Shown here piece after piece: positions 21,485 to 30,761 of a stretch of DNA of 35,137 bases (positions within the stretch are counted from its first letter, which is position 1; each line of letters starts with the position of its first letter). A model generated the notes under the pieces. The model saw nothing but the letters and a program-made list of their open reading frames with translations, was not told the DNA's origin and searched no databases. Made by a program: the position numbers and the translations under genes. Source of the DNA: a virus; IMG/VR virus record IMGVR_UViG_3300034160_000033, positions 1 to 35,137 of that record; one strand, given 5' to 3'.

Positions 21485-21705
21485 GCACTAAAATCCCGTG
21501 GTACAAGCCGTGCAGCACTGCGCAGTTTTGGCAGTATATGCGCAGTATTAAGTTCGTTCGATTATCACTACATACAGGAGCAATAGGACAAACTTTGTTC
21601 TATTGTGCCCACCCACCAGAAGAAGACCCAACACACTTTAGCCGAGTTAGAACAGAGATTCTAACAGCACTAAGTTTTGATGCTCAAGGTAATCGTATGT
21701 CTTGA
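21481..21705 (+). CDS. Small hypothetical protein, 74 aa
   Basis: ATGA overlap with the deaminase-family gene. Basic, aromatic N-terminal half (WYKPCS, FWQYMRS) and a helical C-terminal half. AT-rich second half. No family recognised. Confidence 0.68.
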   Translation: MSTKIPWYKPCSTAQFWQYMRSIKFVRLSLHTGAIGQTLFYCAHPPEEDPTHFSRVRTEILTALSFDAQGNRMS

Positions 21706-21731
21706 TAGCAACGTTTTAGGAGTTGCTTTAG

Positions 21732-21878
21732 ATGAAGCGTAAACTAGGCGACTTCATTGTTGCCTTCATAGTCATAACCCTAACTGCTAGTCTTGGCTGG
21801 ATTCTTAAAGATGCCAACCGTCGACCGCACCAACCAGCCACGGCCTGCACCTGTGCCCAAGAAACCACCACCAGATGA
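21732..21878 (+). CDS. Small single-pass membrane protein, 48 aa
   Basis: ATG 21732 with a site in TAGGAGTTGCTTTAG upstream. A short basic N-terminus (MKRK) is followed by about 18 hydrophobic residues (FIVAFIVITLTASLGWIL), then a soluble tail with CTC. The positive-inside rule puts the tail outside the cytoplasm. A Pro-rich ORF overlaps it in another frame (21811-21894), an arrangement that recalls spanin gene pairs, though neither product fits one well. Confidence 0.62.
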   Translation: MKRKLGDFIVAFIVITLTASLGWILKDANRRPHQPATACTCAQETTTR

Positions 21879-21894
21879 TGAGGACTCAGAATGA
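21811..21894 (+). CDS. Possible nested Pro-rich peptide, 27 aa
   Basis: The ORF begins within the membrane-protein gene in the +1 frame and ends in an ATGA overlap with the gene at 21891. About a third of the residues are Pro, followed by an acidic end. There is no lipobox Cys, so it is not a typical Rz1. The neat end overlap is its main support. Confidence 0.33.
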   Translation: MPTVDRTNQPRPAPVPKKPPPDDEDSE

Positions 21895-22184
21895 ACACCT
21901 ACGGCCCCAAAGACTATTCCACCTACGCAACCAGCTTTTGGCAACACCTATCCCGTTGGTTGGATCGAGAACGCGAGCTTATCTGCCTTCGCAACGTGGT
22001 CGGTATGATGAGTGAAGGACGGCGAGCTGACGCAAAAGAGTACCACGAAATGCAAGCAGCGCAGACCAAACTTCAAGCAGCGCTGAACACTAGCAAACAG
22101 CGCGTGCTGGAACTTGAAGAGAAGCTCTCACGGGTTTCTAACTTCCCAAAACACGTCAATCGTGACGGCACTCCAGACTACTAA
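21891..22184 (+). CDS. Coiled-coil hypothetical protein, 97 aa
   Basis: ATG 21891 has GAGGA seven bases upstream. After an aromatic N-terminus the region about 25-85 is a long amphipathic helix (QAAQTKLQAALN, QRVLELEEKLSRV) with coiled-coil character. Last gene of the plus-strand arm, ending 13 bases before the convergent terminator. No membrane segment. Function unknown. Confidence 0.75.
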   Translation: MNTYGPKDYSTYATSFWQHLSRWLDRERELICLRNVVGMMSEGRRADAKEYHEMQAAQTKLQAALNTSKQRVLELEEKLSRVSNFPKHVNRDGTPDY

Positions 22185-22191
22185 GCCGCGC

Positions 22192-22215
22192 AAAAAAGAG
22201 CCCCTCTCGGGGCTC
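22192..22215 (-). terminator. Intrinsic terminator of the structural operon
   Basis: On the minus strand GAGCCCC-GAGA-GGGGCTC is followed by TTTTTT. The stem is 7 bp with a 4-base loop. It lies about 105 bases past the stop of the giant gene. On the plus strand the hairpin has no T-run after it, so it should stop mainly minus-strand transcripts. The remainder of the 22216-22320 gap shows no further feature. Confidence 0.88.
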
Positions 22216-22320
22216 AACCTCCAAAACCCAAACATTGTCAACCTGAGCCCGCCCGCAGTGGTGCTTTGTACCCAGGCCGCGGCAGAGCAGACTACGAATC
22301 CGCTCCGCGTTGCCTGGGCA

Positions 22321-25300
22321 TTATTGAACTCGCTTGTCGAAGCTCCCATTAAACCGCTGCATGATCTGCTTCATTTGCCCGCGCAGCACAGCCGCCTGTT
22401 CCCCTCGCCCTTGGCTCTGTGCAAGTGTGCTTCGCTTTCGCAAACTCCTCAACTGCTTCTCCGCCTCTTTAGCATGAGGCACTAGTCCCAGCAGTGCGGC
22501 GCTTTCAGCGCGTACTTCACGCGCCTTTTCCCTATCTGCATACGGCCCCTCAGTATAAGCTTTGAGTCGATGCTCTAGTGTCATTACCTGGCTGACTCTG
22601 TCATGGTACATTGCAGAGTCCATTGCGCTGCTTGGCCCGGTGCTGAACTTCCTTAGTACCGGCAGCCTACTCGGCTCAAACTCCTTTGCGGGATCAGTCA
22701 GATTAATCGCAATTCCAGCAGAGTCCGCCACCAGCTTTCCTGTGGCCCCGAAAATTTGGCTTGCCCAAGCGTCAAACGTCGTAGGACTAAAGTTTGCCCA
22801 ACCAGGTGTAACCTTGTCGCCACCTGTCAGCGCGTTAAGCCCCTCAGCCACAGCTTTACTGATTGGGTTAGTGGAGCCCCAGAACAGTTGACTGTCAGGT
22901 TTGACCTCTCCCGGAAACACCGAGGGTCGCATCGGCCGCTCACCTGTCCAGTCTTTGTTCTCCGCGATTGCAATCGCAGGCCGCAACAGGGTCGGCGTGA
23001 TCATCTGTGCCAGCGTTCCACCCTCGATCGGATTGAATGCGCCCAGCGTAGTCTGTACCAGGTCCCCAGCCGCACCTCCGGCTGTCCACCCGCGAGGCTG
23101 CCGCCACATCATACTGAGCTGTTGCCCTAACCGCCACAACACATTGTAACCCCATGGTGCAGGAAGCTTCACAAACTCAGGGCCAACTCCCGTCGGGTTT
23201 GCAAAGATCAGGTTCCGCCGCTTCGTGTCCTTTTGAATCTTGTCCCAATCATCACTGCTCGCGGCATTGAGCATGTCCACCAAAGCGCTGAATGCCACGA
23301 TGCCGAGGGCAATCTTCTGCACCTTCCGATTCTTAATCATTGCGTGCAGCAGCCTGGCACTACCCTGAATGCCGGCGTTAGCAAACATGAACAGAGAGTT
23401 GATCGCCACACCACCCGAGCCGCGTCTGTCGAAGTTCACCGTCAAGTCCTTGGCAATCTCCGCAGCTCGCGCATCGCTAACAGCTTGGTTGCCCCTGCTA
23501 TTCTTTATCTCGACGAGCGCCTTGAACGTGCTTAATCGGATTGCGTTTTCCGCAATCGTATTATAGTCTTCAATCCAACGCTTCGCATTATGCGCATACT
23601 TACGGAAGCTGGCCCGATCTTTCAGATTGTTAATCTGCGCATCGAGATCCTTGGCTTGATCAGCCGCACGTTCATAATAGCTCATCCAGCCACTTGGAAC
23701 CCCCGCGGCCTCATACCGCTTCACGATGCCAATCATCGAGTGACCAAATATATCAGCTTCGAATTTCCCAGTTACAGGGTCTGTGCGCTGCACCAAATTC
23801 TTATTCAGAGTACGATCCCTGTAGATTTCTCTGAGGGCGCCCCACACTCCGGGCAACTCCTTCACCACGTTATTCCGAATCGCGTCCGCTTCACTGTCCG
23901 ACATATTGATCTGGGCTTCCAAGAAGTCTCTGATCTGGTTCGTCAGGAAGAACTCAGGATTCAGACTCGTATTCAGCTGAGCCATCATCCGTGTCACGTA
24001 GGCGAAGCCCATCAGCACAGGTCCGAGCGCGGGCTCGTCTTCGGCCCGTGCCGCAGTAGCAATCTCCCTTGCCATTTCGTTATCTGGAGCCATCTCAATT
24101 ATCCATGGCTCGCCATCCGTAAGAACTGCAATCTCGTTCGGACTTGTGTCGTCAGTGAAACCTGCCTCAAGGAAGCCATCAGCGTCCAAGTGCTTAGTCT
24201 GCTTCTTCTTAATCACTCGCCAGAACTTCGGATCAGGATAAGCCTCCACCATTGCTTTGAGCACGTTCTTGGCTTTGTTGTTCTCGCCCTGAGCAATTGC
24301 CCGAACTGCGGTCTGCACCGTATTCGAGAACACGTCCACCGCGGGCTTGGGAGAGAACTCGCGCAGCTTTCCCGCGCCGCCTGCTCCACCACCCCGCTTA
24401 GGCTTAAGGTCCTCGTAGCCTTCACGTCGCAATGTAGCATAGTGCTGATGTGCGCCGAACCACTTATCATGCATCTCTTGCGTGAGCAGTCCATCGTTAA
24501 GACGATCCGCCAGCGAGACACGATTCATCGCGTCAAAGATAGAGAACAGGTTCTGCATGTCCGCGTCGGTGTTCCACTTTGCAAGCTCCTTTTGTGCTTC
24601 TGCATCCGTCATGCCCGAGGGTTTCTCATCGAAGTCTGTGAACCGCATTACAAGCTCAGGATCGATAGACGTTGGATGCAATGGGGTAGCCTGCCCGGCA
24701 TTAAGCGCTGCCACAAGCTGAGCGTCCCGCGCGGCCCATTGACGAGCCAAGGCGTGCATGGCAATCTGTCGTGCGAGCTTGTCCACCCGCTGTACTTGCG
24801 TACCATTCGTCAGTGTCACTGTGCTCTGAGTCTGCTTCTTTACTCGCTCAATATCATGATTCAGCGCCTTTCGTTGTACCGGGTCACTCATTGAATTTTT
24901 GAAATGATTCAGCCAAAGCTTCGCCGTAAGCCTGCGCCCACGATCGTTCGTCTCCTCCGCAGTGTGTGCATAGGTAGCTTTGTCTAGCGTCTTGATGTAC
25001 CATTCGCGCCGCGCCGCGATCTGCTGCATCGGCGTGACGTAGGTCAGCCAAAGAGCGTCAGTTCGCATCTTAACCTTGCTGCGGATTTTGTTCTGCGCAA
25101 CATAGTAGGACTGCTCAGCAGTAATCGGTGCAGCACCGCGTGCAACTTCTTGTGCGCTGACTTGCTCCTCCCGTCGCTTCTGTGGATAAAATCTGTCCTG
25201 TAGCCAGATACGGAACTGATGAGCTTTGCCTAGGTCGCTAGGTGTAGAACCGAGGAAGTAGTCCTGCGCGGCGTTGAACGTGTCTGCGACCATGCCATAG

Positions 25301-28300
25301 CGCACCTGTGACAGGTCTCCCGCAGGAGCGCGGCCCACAGTGTAAATGTTGCGGTCGTTGAAAACGACGAGATTCGTGGAGAGGCCCGGAGAGTAATCAA
25401 AGTGTACTCCAGTATTTTTCCATCTATTAAGTGTCTGTAAAACCTTACTATTATTTTTTACAGCATCTATATTTAATGCTGCATCAATACTGCCAGCTTC
25501 TTGTACAGCGATAAGAGCACCACTAACTCCTAGCTCAAGTTTAGGAGTAAATATCTTACCAGTCTTATCAAGCAGTACTTTATTTATATTTTTACGACTC
25601 GGCTCATCCCAATGCTCCATCCCTTTGATCCCAATCGAGTCGAGGAACATGGACGCGGCACGGCTGGAAACGCGACCATATTGTTGCCATTGATCTGCTA
25701 CTCCTTGTTTTTCAACCGCAACCATACGCTGATACAACTCTTGTCCGGTTATTTCTTCCCAATTTTCAGGCAAAGCCACATCACCAATACCAGGAATCGT
25801 TAAGCGAGCAGAACCTTTTCCATGTATTGATGGGACTTCAATGGGACCAAGATCTGAATCATCTTCAAAAGTATACCACTCAAGTTGTTTTTCGATCGCA
25901 TCCTTCACCCCCTGTGGCTGCTCACTCAGCGGCTTGTCCCAGTGCATTGTTTCGTCAGGACGCACGTTGACATCGACGCGATGGAGTTGGGAACCCCGTA
26001 CTTGGATAGAATTCTTATTTTTCTGTAACCAAGTAATAGCCTCTTTATTATCCCAATTTTCTAATGCTGTTATAGCTCGCTGTAATAATTCATTTTTATC
26101 CTGTGTATACGCAGAAGCAGCAAATACCTCAGCTAGTGCTCGACCTTTTGGTGACTGATCAGATAAATCTAAAGCATCAATTAGTGCAACATCGTCAACA
26201 AATATACCTTCTTGTTTACGCACCATCTCCCGATAGTGTTCCCCAATCCCTTTCCGCTTTGCAACATAGTGTCCCCAGCTGTACCACTGATCCCCCGCAC
26301 CACTACTCATATATTGGGAGTCAAACTTCCTAAACGCATCCGCAGACCCGTGCCAATGCCCACTCAGCTCCAGCCGCGCCGCGCCATACGCTAGGTCCAC
26401 CACATCTTGTGCAGTCAGCTTGTCAATGTTCGCTACACGCAGCCGCCGCAGCGCACGCTTGAACGCGGACCAGAGCGTTCTGAACCACCGCCCCACGGCC
26501 GTGTCCGCTTGCAGCGCAGTCGGATCAATCCCACGCTTTACAGATTCCTCTACGAAGTAGGCAATCAGCTCTGCATCTTGGTCCGCCTCAGGCGTCTTGG
26601 CACTTTCAACCCGCTGCAGCGCAGCCTTCGCGGCCTGCACCTCAACTGCATCGCGGCTATGCGTAGCCCACGCCTTGATCTGGCGTACCAACGTAGCAAG
26701 TTGCACCTTAGTCAGCACGCTCTCCAACCCAATGTGTGCGCCGAGCTCATGCAAGAGCGCGGCCATCTCGCCCCCGGCGGGAATCCGCGAGGCGATCAGC
26801 GTTGCATGCAGCTTCCCATTGCGAGACTCTACCCAGCCATAGGCGCCACGGCCAGACGAGCCACCCAGGCGTTCTGCAGGAATACCTGCGACGGCAGCTT
26901 CCTCAGGCGTCGCAAAGATGTGAACGCGCCAGTTGTCGGTGGTGCCGAGAATGGACTGTGCTGCAGACTGGAGGGCTTCACGAGTTGATGCACCTTGGCC
27001 CTGCTGCTCCGCATAGAGGGGCATCCCGCGCTGCGCTTCCGTGCGCATGGTGGGAGTAAGGTCGAGGGACCAAACTTTTTGCATACTATCTATTGGGGAT
27101 ACTCCACGAATAATTCCTTGATCATCCTGTGGCTGTACTAATGTAGGAATTTCCGTTACCCCAACCTTCCCACCAAACTTCTTCGCCCACTTGCTGACTT
27201 CGTTTGGTAGAAGCTTGTCATAGAAACCGCGCATCCCTTCGCCGCCAACCTTGAGATCAAGACCACGAAGCGATCCGGATTCTTCTGTAGTATCCGCAAG
27301 TTTTTGAGCTATTTCTTTCCCAAGGCTTGCCGCTGCTTCCTCCATGTTTCCACCGAGTACAACCTTTCTACCTTTCATTGCCGACCAAAGCAGTCTATCT
27401 CCGGTTCCAGTCCAGTCAACAGAGTCAATCTGCTTACTCAAATCATACCGTTCCGCCTGTACCTCCCCCGGTGCCCAGGCCACTCGATCAAACCCATTAT
27501 CCGCAGCCCACTTAATCGCGCGCTTCATCCCGAGCATGGCCCAGGTGGAGGTGGATTTCATGGGGGCGGTGGGTACTCCACCAGTTTTACTCAATTCTAA
27601 CTCATATTCATCAAGTGTTATTTCATTCCGTTCTAGTTTCAAGCTTAAAAGATTTCTACGGTTTTTGGCTTCTTCGCTATTTAGCAAATACCCATTCTTC
27701 CTTCCCTCCTGATGCCAGTCACTCTGCACTTCCTCAACAAACAGCACGCGCTTACCGTTCACATCCGTCCGCTCGTTAAAGCGAAGGTGACCGAGGACGT
27801 TGGGCTCATTCCAGTGGGATGATCTATATACAGATTCACCTACTATTGGTGCCTGGCCAATAGCAAAATTAAGGCTGTCGTCTATTTCTTCTTGTTCTTC
27901 TGGAGATAAATCATCGAAACTAACATCAAATACTCGTAGCGCCTCTGCATCACGCGCTTCCTGTTTTTCATTAGGGTTAAGAACTCGTGCTTTTTTTCCT
28001 AATGGAATCGTAATCAACAGCTCCCGATAGTTGCTGCCACCTGGGACTTGGTACTTGGCGAACTTTGTAGTAGTTTCTTTCTCCATTCCCCGCAAAATAG
28101 CATTTGCTTCTTCCTCTGTAGCTATTCCACTCTGAATATTCTCACCTTCTGCCTCATCCCAAATAGCCCAAGTACCATTATCTTCGTCCTCAACAACCTC
28201 GGCACTGTGCCCTTGTGGTAAAAGAGCGTTAGTTCCATGAACAACCTCCTCCACCCTCACTCCGCCACCCTTGGCAAACTGCTCCAGCTCTGCCTTCGTA

Positions 28301-30567
28301 ACTTGCTCCTGCCCCTGCAGCCAATCCACCAGCCCCATGTCCTCCATTTCCTCAACTTTAACGCCAGGCAGCTTCCCTACCAGCTTGCCTCCAAGCTCCT
28401 GCCGCGTGAGCATGTTCAACCATTGCTGGCCGCTGGCGCGTGGCTGGCGCAATGACTGAATCGCTTCAAGAGTGGTGGAGCGCCAGTTGGGCTCCCCATA
28501 CTTCACATCGCCACTTGGCTGTACAACCCCCAGCTTTCTTCCTGCTGCTGCCTTTTGCACACCCTCCAGTGTCGTCGCATCAGGGTGGGCTACGCCAGCC
28601 TTTGGTTCCGTGAACATCGTGTTCTGTAGATATGCCGCGGCCAAGTTTCGATCCAGCGCGGCCTGCGTCTTCGGATTACCCTGCTTCGCCGCGAAGAACT
28701 CCGCGGCCTTCGGCGGAAGCGCCTTCAGCATCTCCGAGCGCTGCACATCCGTTACACCAAAGTCCTTGTTTGCTCTAAGTTGCGCAACAAGCGAAGCGTG
28801 CTCAGTAGAGCCTCCCGCCGCGGCCCATGCTTGCAGTGGAGCAATGACGGACTGAGGTAGTACCGGCAAAGGCGTGACGTTATCTGTGTGGGGCGCTAGT
28901 TCGTCCGATGAATCTTGACCCCTCTGAGTTAGATCGCCTTGTGTTGCGCTAAGTTCTCCTTCCACTGCTCCTGGCTGAGCCGCCCCAATTCCTTTTGCCC
29001 CTGCATCCGCTGCAGCAACGCCTGGTGTCCCAACGCCTCCGGGCTGTTCCGAGGCGGTACGCAACACAAATTCTTCGTCTCTAATCTGCTCTGCTTCTGC
29101 CCGAGTAGGCACAGCTTCTGCCACAACCCCTGTAGGTGTGACCACATCCCAAGTCCCAGCTTCATTAGGTTGAACATTGATTATCTCTGCTTGCTCGTTA
29201 GTCGTTCCTGTCGCCGCTCTTTGCGCTCCCGCTGCCGTTTGCGCTGCTTGGCTTTGCTCCGCATCTTGTGCCTCCAGGGGTTTAATATACTGCTTAACTC
29301 CACCTTCAGTAGTGAACTTCTGCATGAGCCATTTTCTATCCTTAGAAACAAAAGTCTCATATACTTGATTCTGATCTTCTTGCCTGTGCTGTGGCAGCCA
29401 ATCCTTGCTATCCGGCGCAGGTTGCCCAATGATAGTCTCCATTGGAGCGAGCTTGCTCGTGGCAGGTAGAGCAATCCCCAGGTCCTCCGCGCTGGGCTCC
29501 TTCGGTGTGTTCAGTACCCGCACCGCACCAGCACCTGCACCAGGAATCATCCCCGTCAGGAACGCTGGCGCCATGGAGTTCTTCAACTGACTCCATTCCT
29601 CCGGCGTCTTCGGCACCGGATTCGTCCAGTCAGAATTCTCCTTCGCATAACGTTCTGCGCTTTGTTGAATCAGTTGTTGCACACCCTCTTGCACACCCTC
29701 GACCGCGCCGCCTGCTAAGGCCGCACCACCAACACGAGCAGCCTTTACAAGTTTGGATTGCGCCGCCAGCTCCTTCGCCCGCGCAGCTAATTCAGGATCA
29801 GTCTTAAGAAGCTGCTTAAGCGGCCCCTTGAACCAATCTTCGGCTCCGAGTGCTTTGCCAAAAGCATGGAATGGAATGATCTCTGTTGCGCCAGAAATCC
29901 CACCAGCTATTACTGCGGGTGCAAATGCCTTCTCAGGTCCAATCGTGGGATCAGTTGCCATCTGCCCATAAAAGCTGCCTTGCTCTGCGCCAATCCCAGC
30001 TGTGCCAACCCCGGCCGTGATTCCCGTCACTTGCCTCTTTGCCAAACTCTCAATCGCAGCCTTGCCCGCAGCACGAGTCGCCGCATCCGCCACTACCGTC
30101 TGTCCCGCGCGCTTTGCAGTCAACTCTGCCGCGATATTCACAACCTCCTTCGCGGCCAAATCTTTAATGGCCGCGCCTGCAGTCAGCTTAGCAATGCCCC
30201 CGCCAATGCCGCCAGTCAGTGCAAACGCTCCAAGCTGTGCCAGCCCCTTTGGCACCTGATTAGCCGCATAGTCACCAAGGCGGCTCAGTCCACCAGGTTC
30301 CGAGAACTTAATGTCCTCAACCTTTGGCACCGTGGGTTTCATCCAGCCGCTCTGCGCCTCTTCCATGTTTTGCTGATAACCTGCAAGCGCCTCGTCCCGC
30401 GCGTCAGTCGCCCCAATCGCCTGCGCTCCAAGCGCATACAGCCCTTGTCCGAGTCCTTTTGTCTCCTTCTCAAACGAGCCGAGCGACTTCCGCCACTCAG
30501 GCACAGGAGTATCCGTTGCAGTTTGCAACAGATAGTTAGCATTCGGATCAAGGGTAATAGGTTTCAT
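22321..30567 (-). CDS. Giant polyvalent internal-virion-type protein, 2748 aa
   Basis: The start is ATG at 30567, overlapping the previous stop (ATGA). Residues about 100-310 contain Gly/Ala-rich hydrophobic stretches that could insert in membranes. Residues about 780-1170 contain a domain seen in phage polyvalent proteins (EEVQSDWHQEGR, AWAPGEVQAERY). HELGAH (about 1273), with a downstream Glu, resembles a zincin-like peptidase variant, not a standard HExxH. Residues about 1400-1742, from WHGSADAFRKFD to TNLVVFNDRNI, match the polyvalent-protein ADP-ribosyltransferase pattern. Residues about 2185-2400 (TRMMAQLNTSLNPEFFLTNQ) fit LPD38. Such proteins are packaged and ejected with DNA to act on the new host. 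Last gene of the structural operon. The two mid-protein domains are AT-rich. Confidence 0.85.
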   Translation of the reverse strand: MKPITLDPNANYLLQTATDTPVPEWRKSLGSFEKETKGLGQGLYALGAQAIGATDARDEALAGYQQNMEEAQSGWMKPTVPKVEDIKFSEPGGLSRLGDYAANQVPKGLAQLGAFALTGGIGGGIAKLTAGAAIKDLAAKEVVNIAAELTAKRAGQTVVADAATRAAGKAAIESLAKRQVTGITAGVGTAGIGAEQGSFYGQMATDPTIGPEKAFAPAVIAGGISGATEIIPFHAFGKALGAEDWFKGPLKQLLKTDPELAARAKELAAQSKLVKAARVGGAALAGGAVEGVQEGVQQLIQQSAERYAKENSDWTNPVPKTPEEWSQLKNSMAPAFLTGMIPGAGAGAVRVLNTPKEPSAEDLGIALPATSKLAPMETIIGQPAPDSKDWLPQHRQEDQNQVYETFVSKDRKWLMQKFTTEGGVKQYIKPLEAQDAEQSQAAQTAAGAQRAATGTTNEQAEIINVQPNEAGTWDVVTPTGVVAEAVPTRAEAEQIRDEEFVLRTASEQPGGVGTPGVAAADAGAKGIGAAQPGAVEGELSATQGDLTQRGQDSSDELAPHTDNVTPLPVLPQSVIAPLQAWAAAGGSTEHASLVAQLRANKDFGVTDVQRSEMLKALPPKAAEFFAAKQGNPKTQAALDRNLAAAYLQNTMFTEPKAGVAHPDATTLEGVQKAAAGRKLGVVQPSGDVKYGEPNWRSTTLEAIQSLRQPRASGQQWLNMLTRQELGGKLVGKLPGVKVEEMEDMGLVDWLQGQEQVTKAELEQFAKGGGVRVEEVVHGTNALLPQGHSAEVVEDEDNGTWAIWDEAEGENIQSGIATEEEANAILRGMEKETTTKFAKYQVPGGSNYRELLITIPLGKKARVLNPNEKQEARDAEALRVFDVSFDDLSPEEQEEIDDSLNFAIGQAPIVGESVYRSSHWNEPNVLGHLRFNERTDVNGKRVLFVEEVQSDWHQEGRKNGYLLNSEEAKNRRNLLSLKLERNEITLDEYELELSKTGGVPTAPMKSTSTWAMLGMKRAIKWAADNGFDRVAWAPGEVQAERYDLSKQIDSVDWTGTGDRLLWSAMKGRKVVLGGNMEEAAASLGKEIAQKLADTTEESGSLRGLDLKVGGEGMRGFYDKLLPNEVSKWAKKFGGKVGVTEIPTLVQPQDDQGIIRGVSPIDSMQKVWSLDLTPTMRTEAQRGMPLYAEQQGQGASTREALQSAAQSILGTTDNWRVHIFATPEEAAVAGIPAERLGGSSGRGAYGWVESRNGKLHATLIASRIPAGGEMAALLHELGAHIGLESVLTKVQLATLVRQIKAWATHSRDAVEVQAAKAALQRVESAKTPEADQDAELIAYFVEESVKRGIDPTALQADTAVGRWFRTLWSAFKRALRRLRVANIDKLTAQDVVDLAYGAARLELSGHWHGSADAFRKFDSQYMSSGAGDQWYSWGHYVAKRKGIGEHYREMVRKQEGIFVDDVALIDALDLSDQSPKGRALAEVFAASAYTQDKNELLQRAITALENWDNKEAITWLQKNKNSIQVRGSQLHRVDVNVRPDETMHWDKPLSEQPQGVKDAIEKQLEWYTFEDDSDLGPIEVPSIHGKGSARLTIPGIGDVALPENWEEITGQELYQRMVAVEKQGVADQWQQYGRVSSRAASMFLDSIGIKGMEHWDEPSRKNINKVLLDKTGKIFTPKLELGVSGALIAVQEAGSIDAALNIDAVKNNSKVLQTLNRWKNTGVHFDYSPGLSTNLVVFNDRNIYTVGRAPAGDLSQVRYGMVADTFNAAQDYFLGSTPSDLGKAHQFRIWLQDRFYPQKRREEQVSAQEVARGAAPITAEQSYYVAQNKIRSKVKMRTDALWLTYVTPMQQIAARREWYIKTLDKATYAHTAEETNDRGRRLTAKLWLNHFKNSMSDPVQRKALNHDIERVKKQTQSTVTLTNGTQVQRVDKLARQIAMHALARQWAARDAQLVAALNAGQATPLHPTSIDPELVMRFTDFDEKPSGMTDAEAQKELAKWNTDADMQNLFSIFDAMNRVSLADRLNDGLLTQEMHDKWFGAHQHYATLRREGYEDLKPKRGGGAGGAGKLREFSPKPAVDVFSNTVQTAVRAIAQGENNKAKNVLKAMVEAYPDPKFWRVIKKKQTKHLDADGFLEAGFTDDTSPNEIAVLTDGEPWIIEMAPDNEMAREIATAARAEDEPALGPVLMGFAYVTRMMAQLNTSLNPEFFLTNQIRDFLEAQINMSDSEADAIRNNVVKELPGVWGALREIYRDRTLNKNLVQRTDPVTGKFEADIFGHSMIGIVKRYEAAGVPSGWMSYYERAADQAKDLDAQINNLKDRASFRKYAHNAKRWIEDYNTIAENAIRLSTFKALVEIKNSRGNQAVSDARAAEIAKDLTVNFDRRGSGGVAINSLFMFANAGIQGSARLLHAMIKNRKVQKIALGIVAFSALVDMLNAASSDDWDKIQKDTKRRNLIFANPTGVGPEFVKLPAPWGYNVLWRLGQQLSMMWRQPRGWTAGGAAGDLVQTTLGAFNPIEGGTLAQMITPTLLRPAIAIAENKDWTGERPMRPSVFPGEVKPDSQLFWGSTNPISKAVAEGLNALTGGDKVTPGWANFSPTTFDAWASQIFGATGKLVADSAGIAINLTDPAKEFEPSRLPVLRKFSTGPSSAMDSAMYHDRVSQVMTLEHRLKAYTEGPYADREKAREVRAESAALLGLVPHAKEAEKQLRSLRKRSTLAQSQGRGEQAAVLRGQMKQIMQRFNGSFDKRVQ

Positions 30568-30761
30568 TTGCAGCTCTTCTGCAGCTTACTCAGCGAAGTA
30601 GTCTTGGGCGCAGGGCGCTTCTCATTTCTCATCGACGCTTTGCCACGATTGATTCCGGCAACCTCAGCCGCAACAGCCGGCGTATACTGCTTTCCACCCT
30701 TTACCATTTTGGTCTGTGCGTCAAGTTTTGCCAGGTTGTCTTGAAGTGTTCTCTTAGCCAC
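30564..30761 (-). CDS. Small basic virion-region protein, 65 aa
   Basis: Overlaps both neighbours (8 bases with the upstream gene, 4 with the giant gene). Strongly basic (many Lys and Arg), helical at the N-terminus and probably disordered at the C-terminus (KRPAPKTTS). It could bind DNA inside the capsid or assist the ejection proteins. Family not recognised. Confidence 0.7.
   Translation of the reverse strand: MAKRTLQDNLAKLDAQTKMVKGGKQYTPAVAAEVAGINRGKASMRNEKRPAPKTTSLSKLQKSCK

Noticed and set aside
22198-22215. Bidirectional terminator
   Set aside because: The T-run is present only on the minus strand; on the plus strand the hairpin is followed by AACCTCC.
23590-24894. 434-codon open frame on the plus strand opposite the giant gene
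   Set aside because: It lies wholly antisense to a strongly supported coding frame, its product lacks any domain, has an unnatural His/Arg/Leu-rich composition, and there is no ribosome site or promoter.
29866-30744. 292-codon open frame on the plus strand opposite the start of the giant gene
   Set aside because: A shadow of the minus-strand codons, rich in Arg, Cys and Ser; no motif and no start signals.
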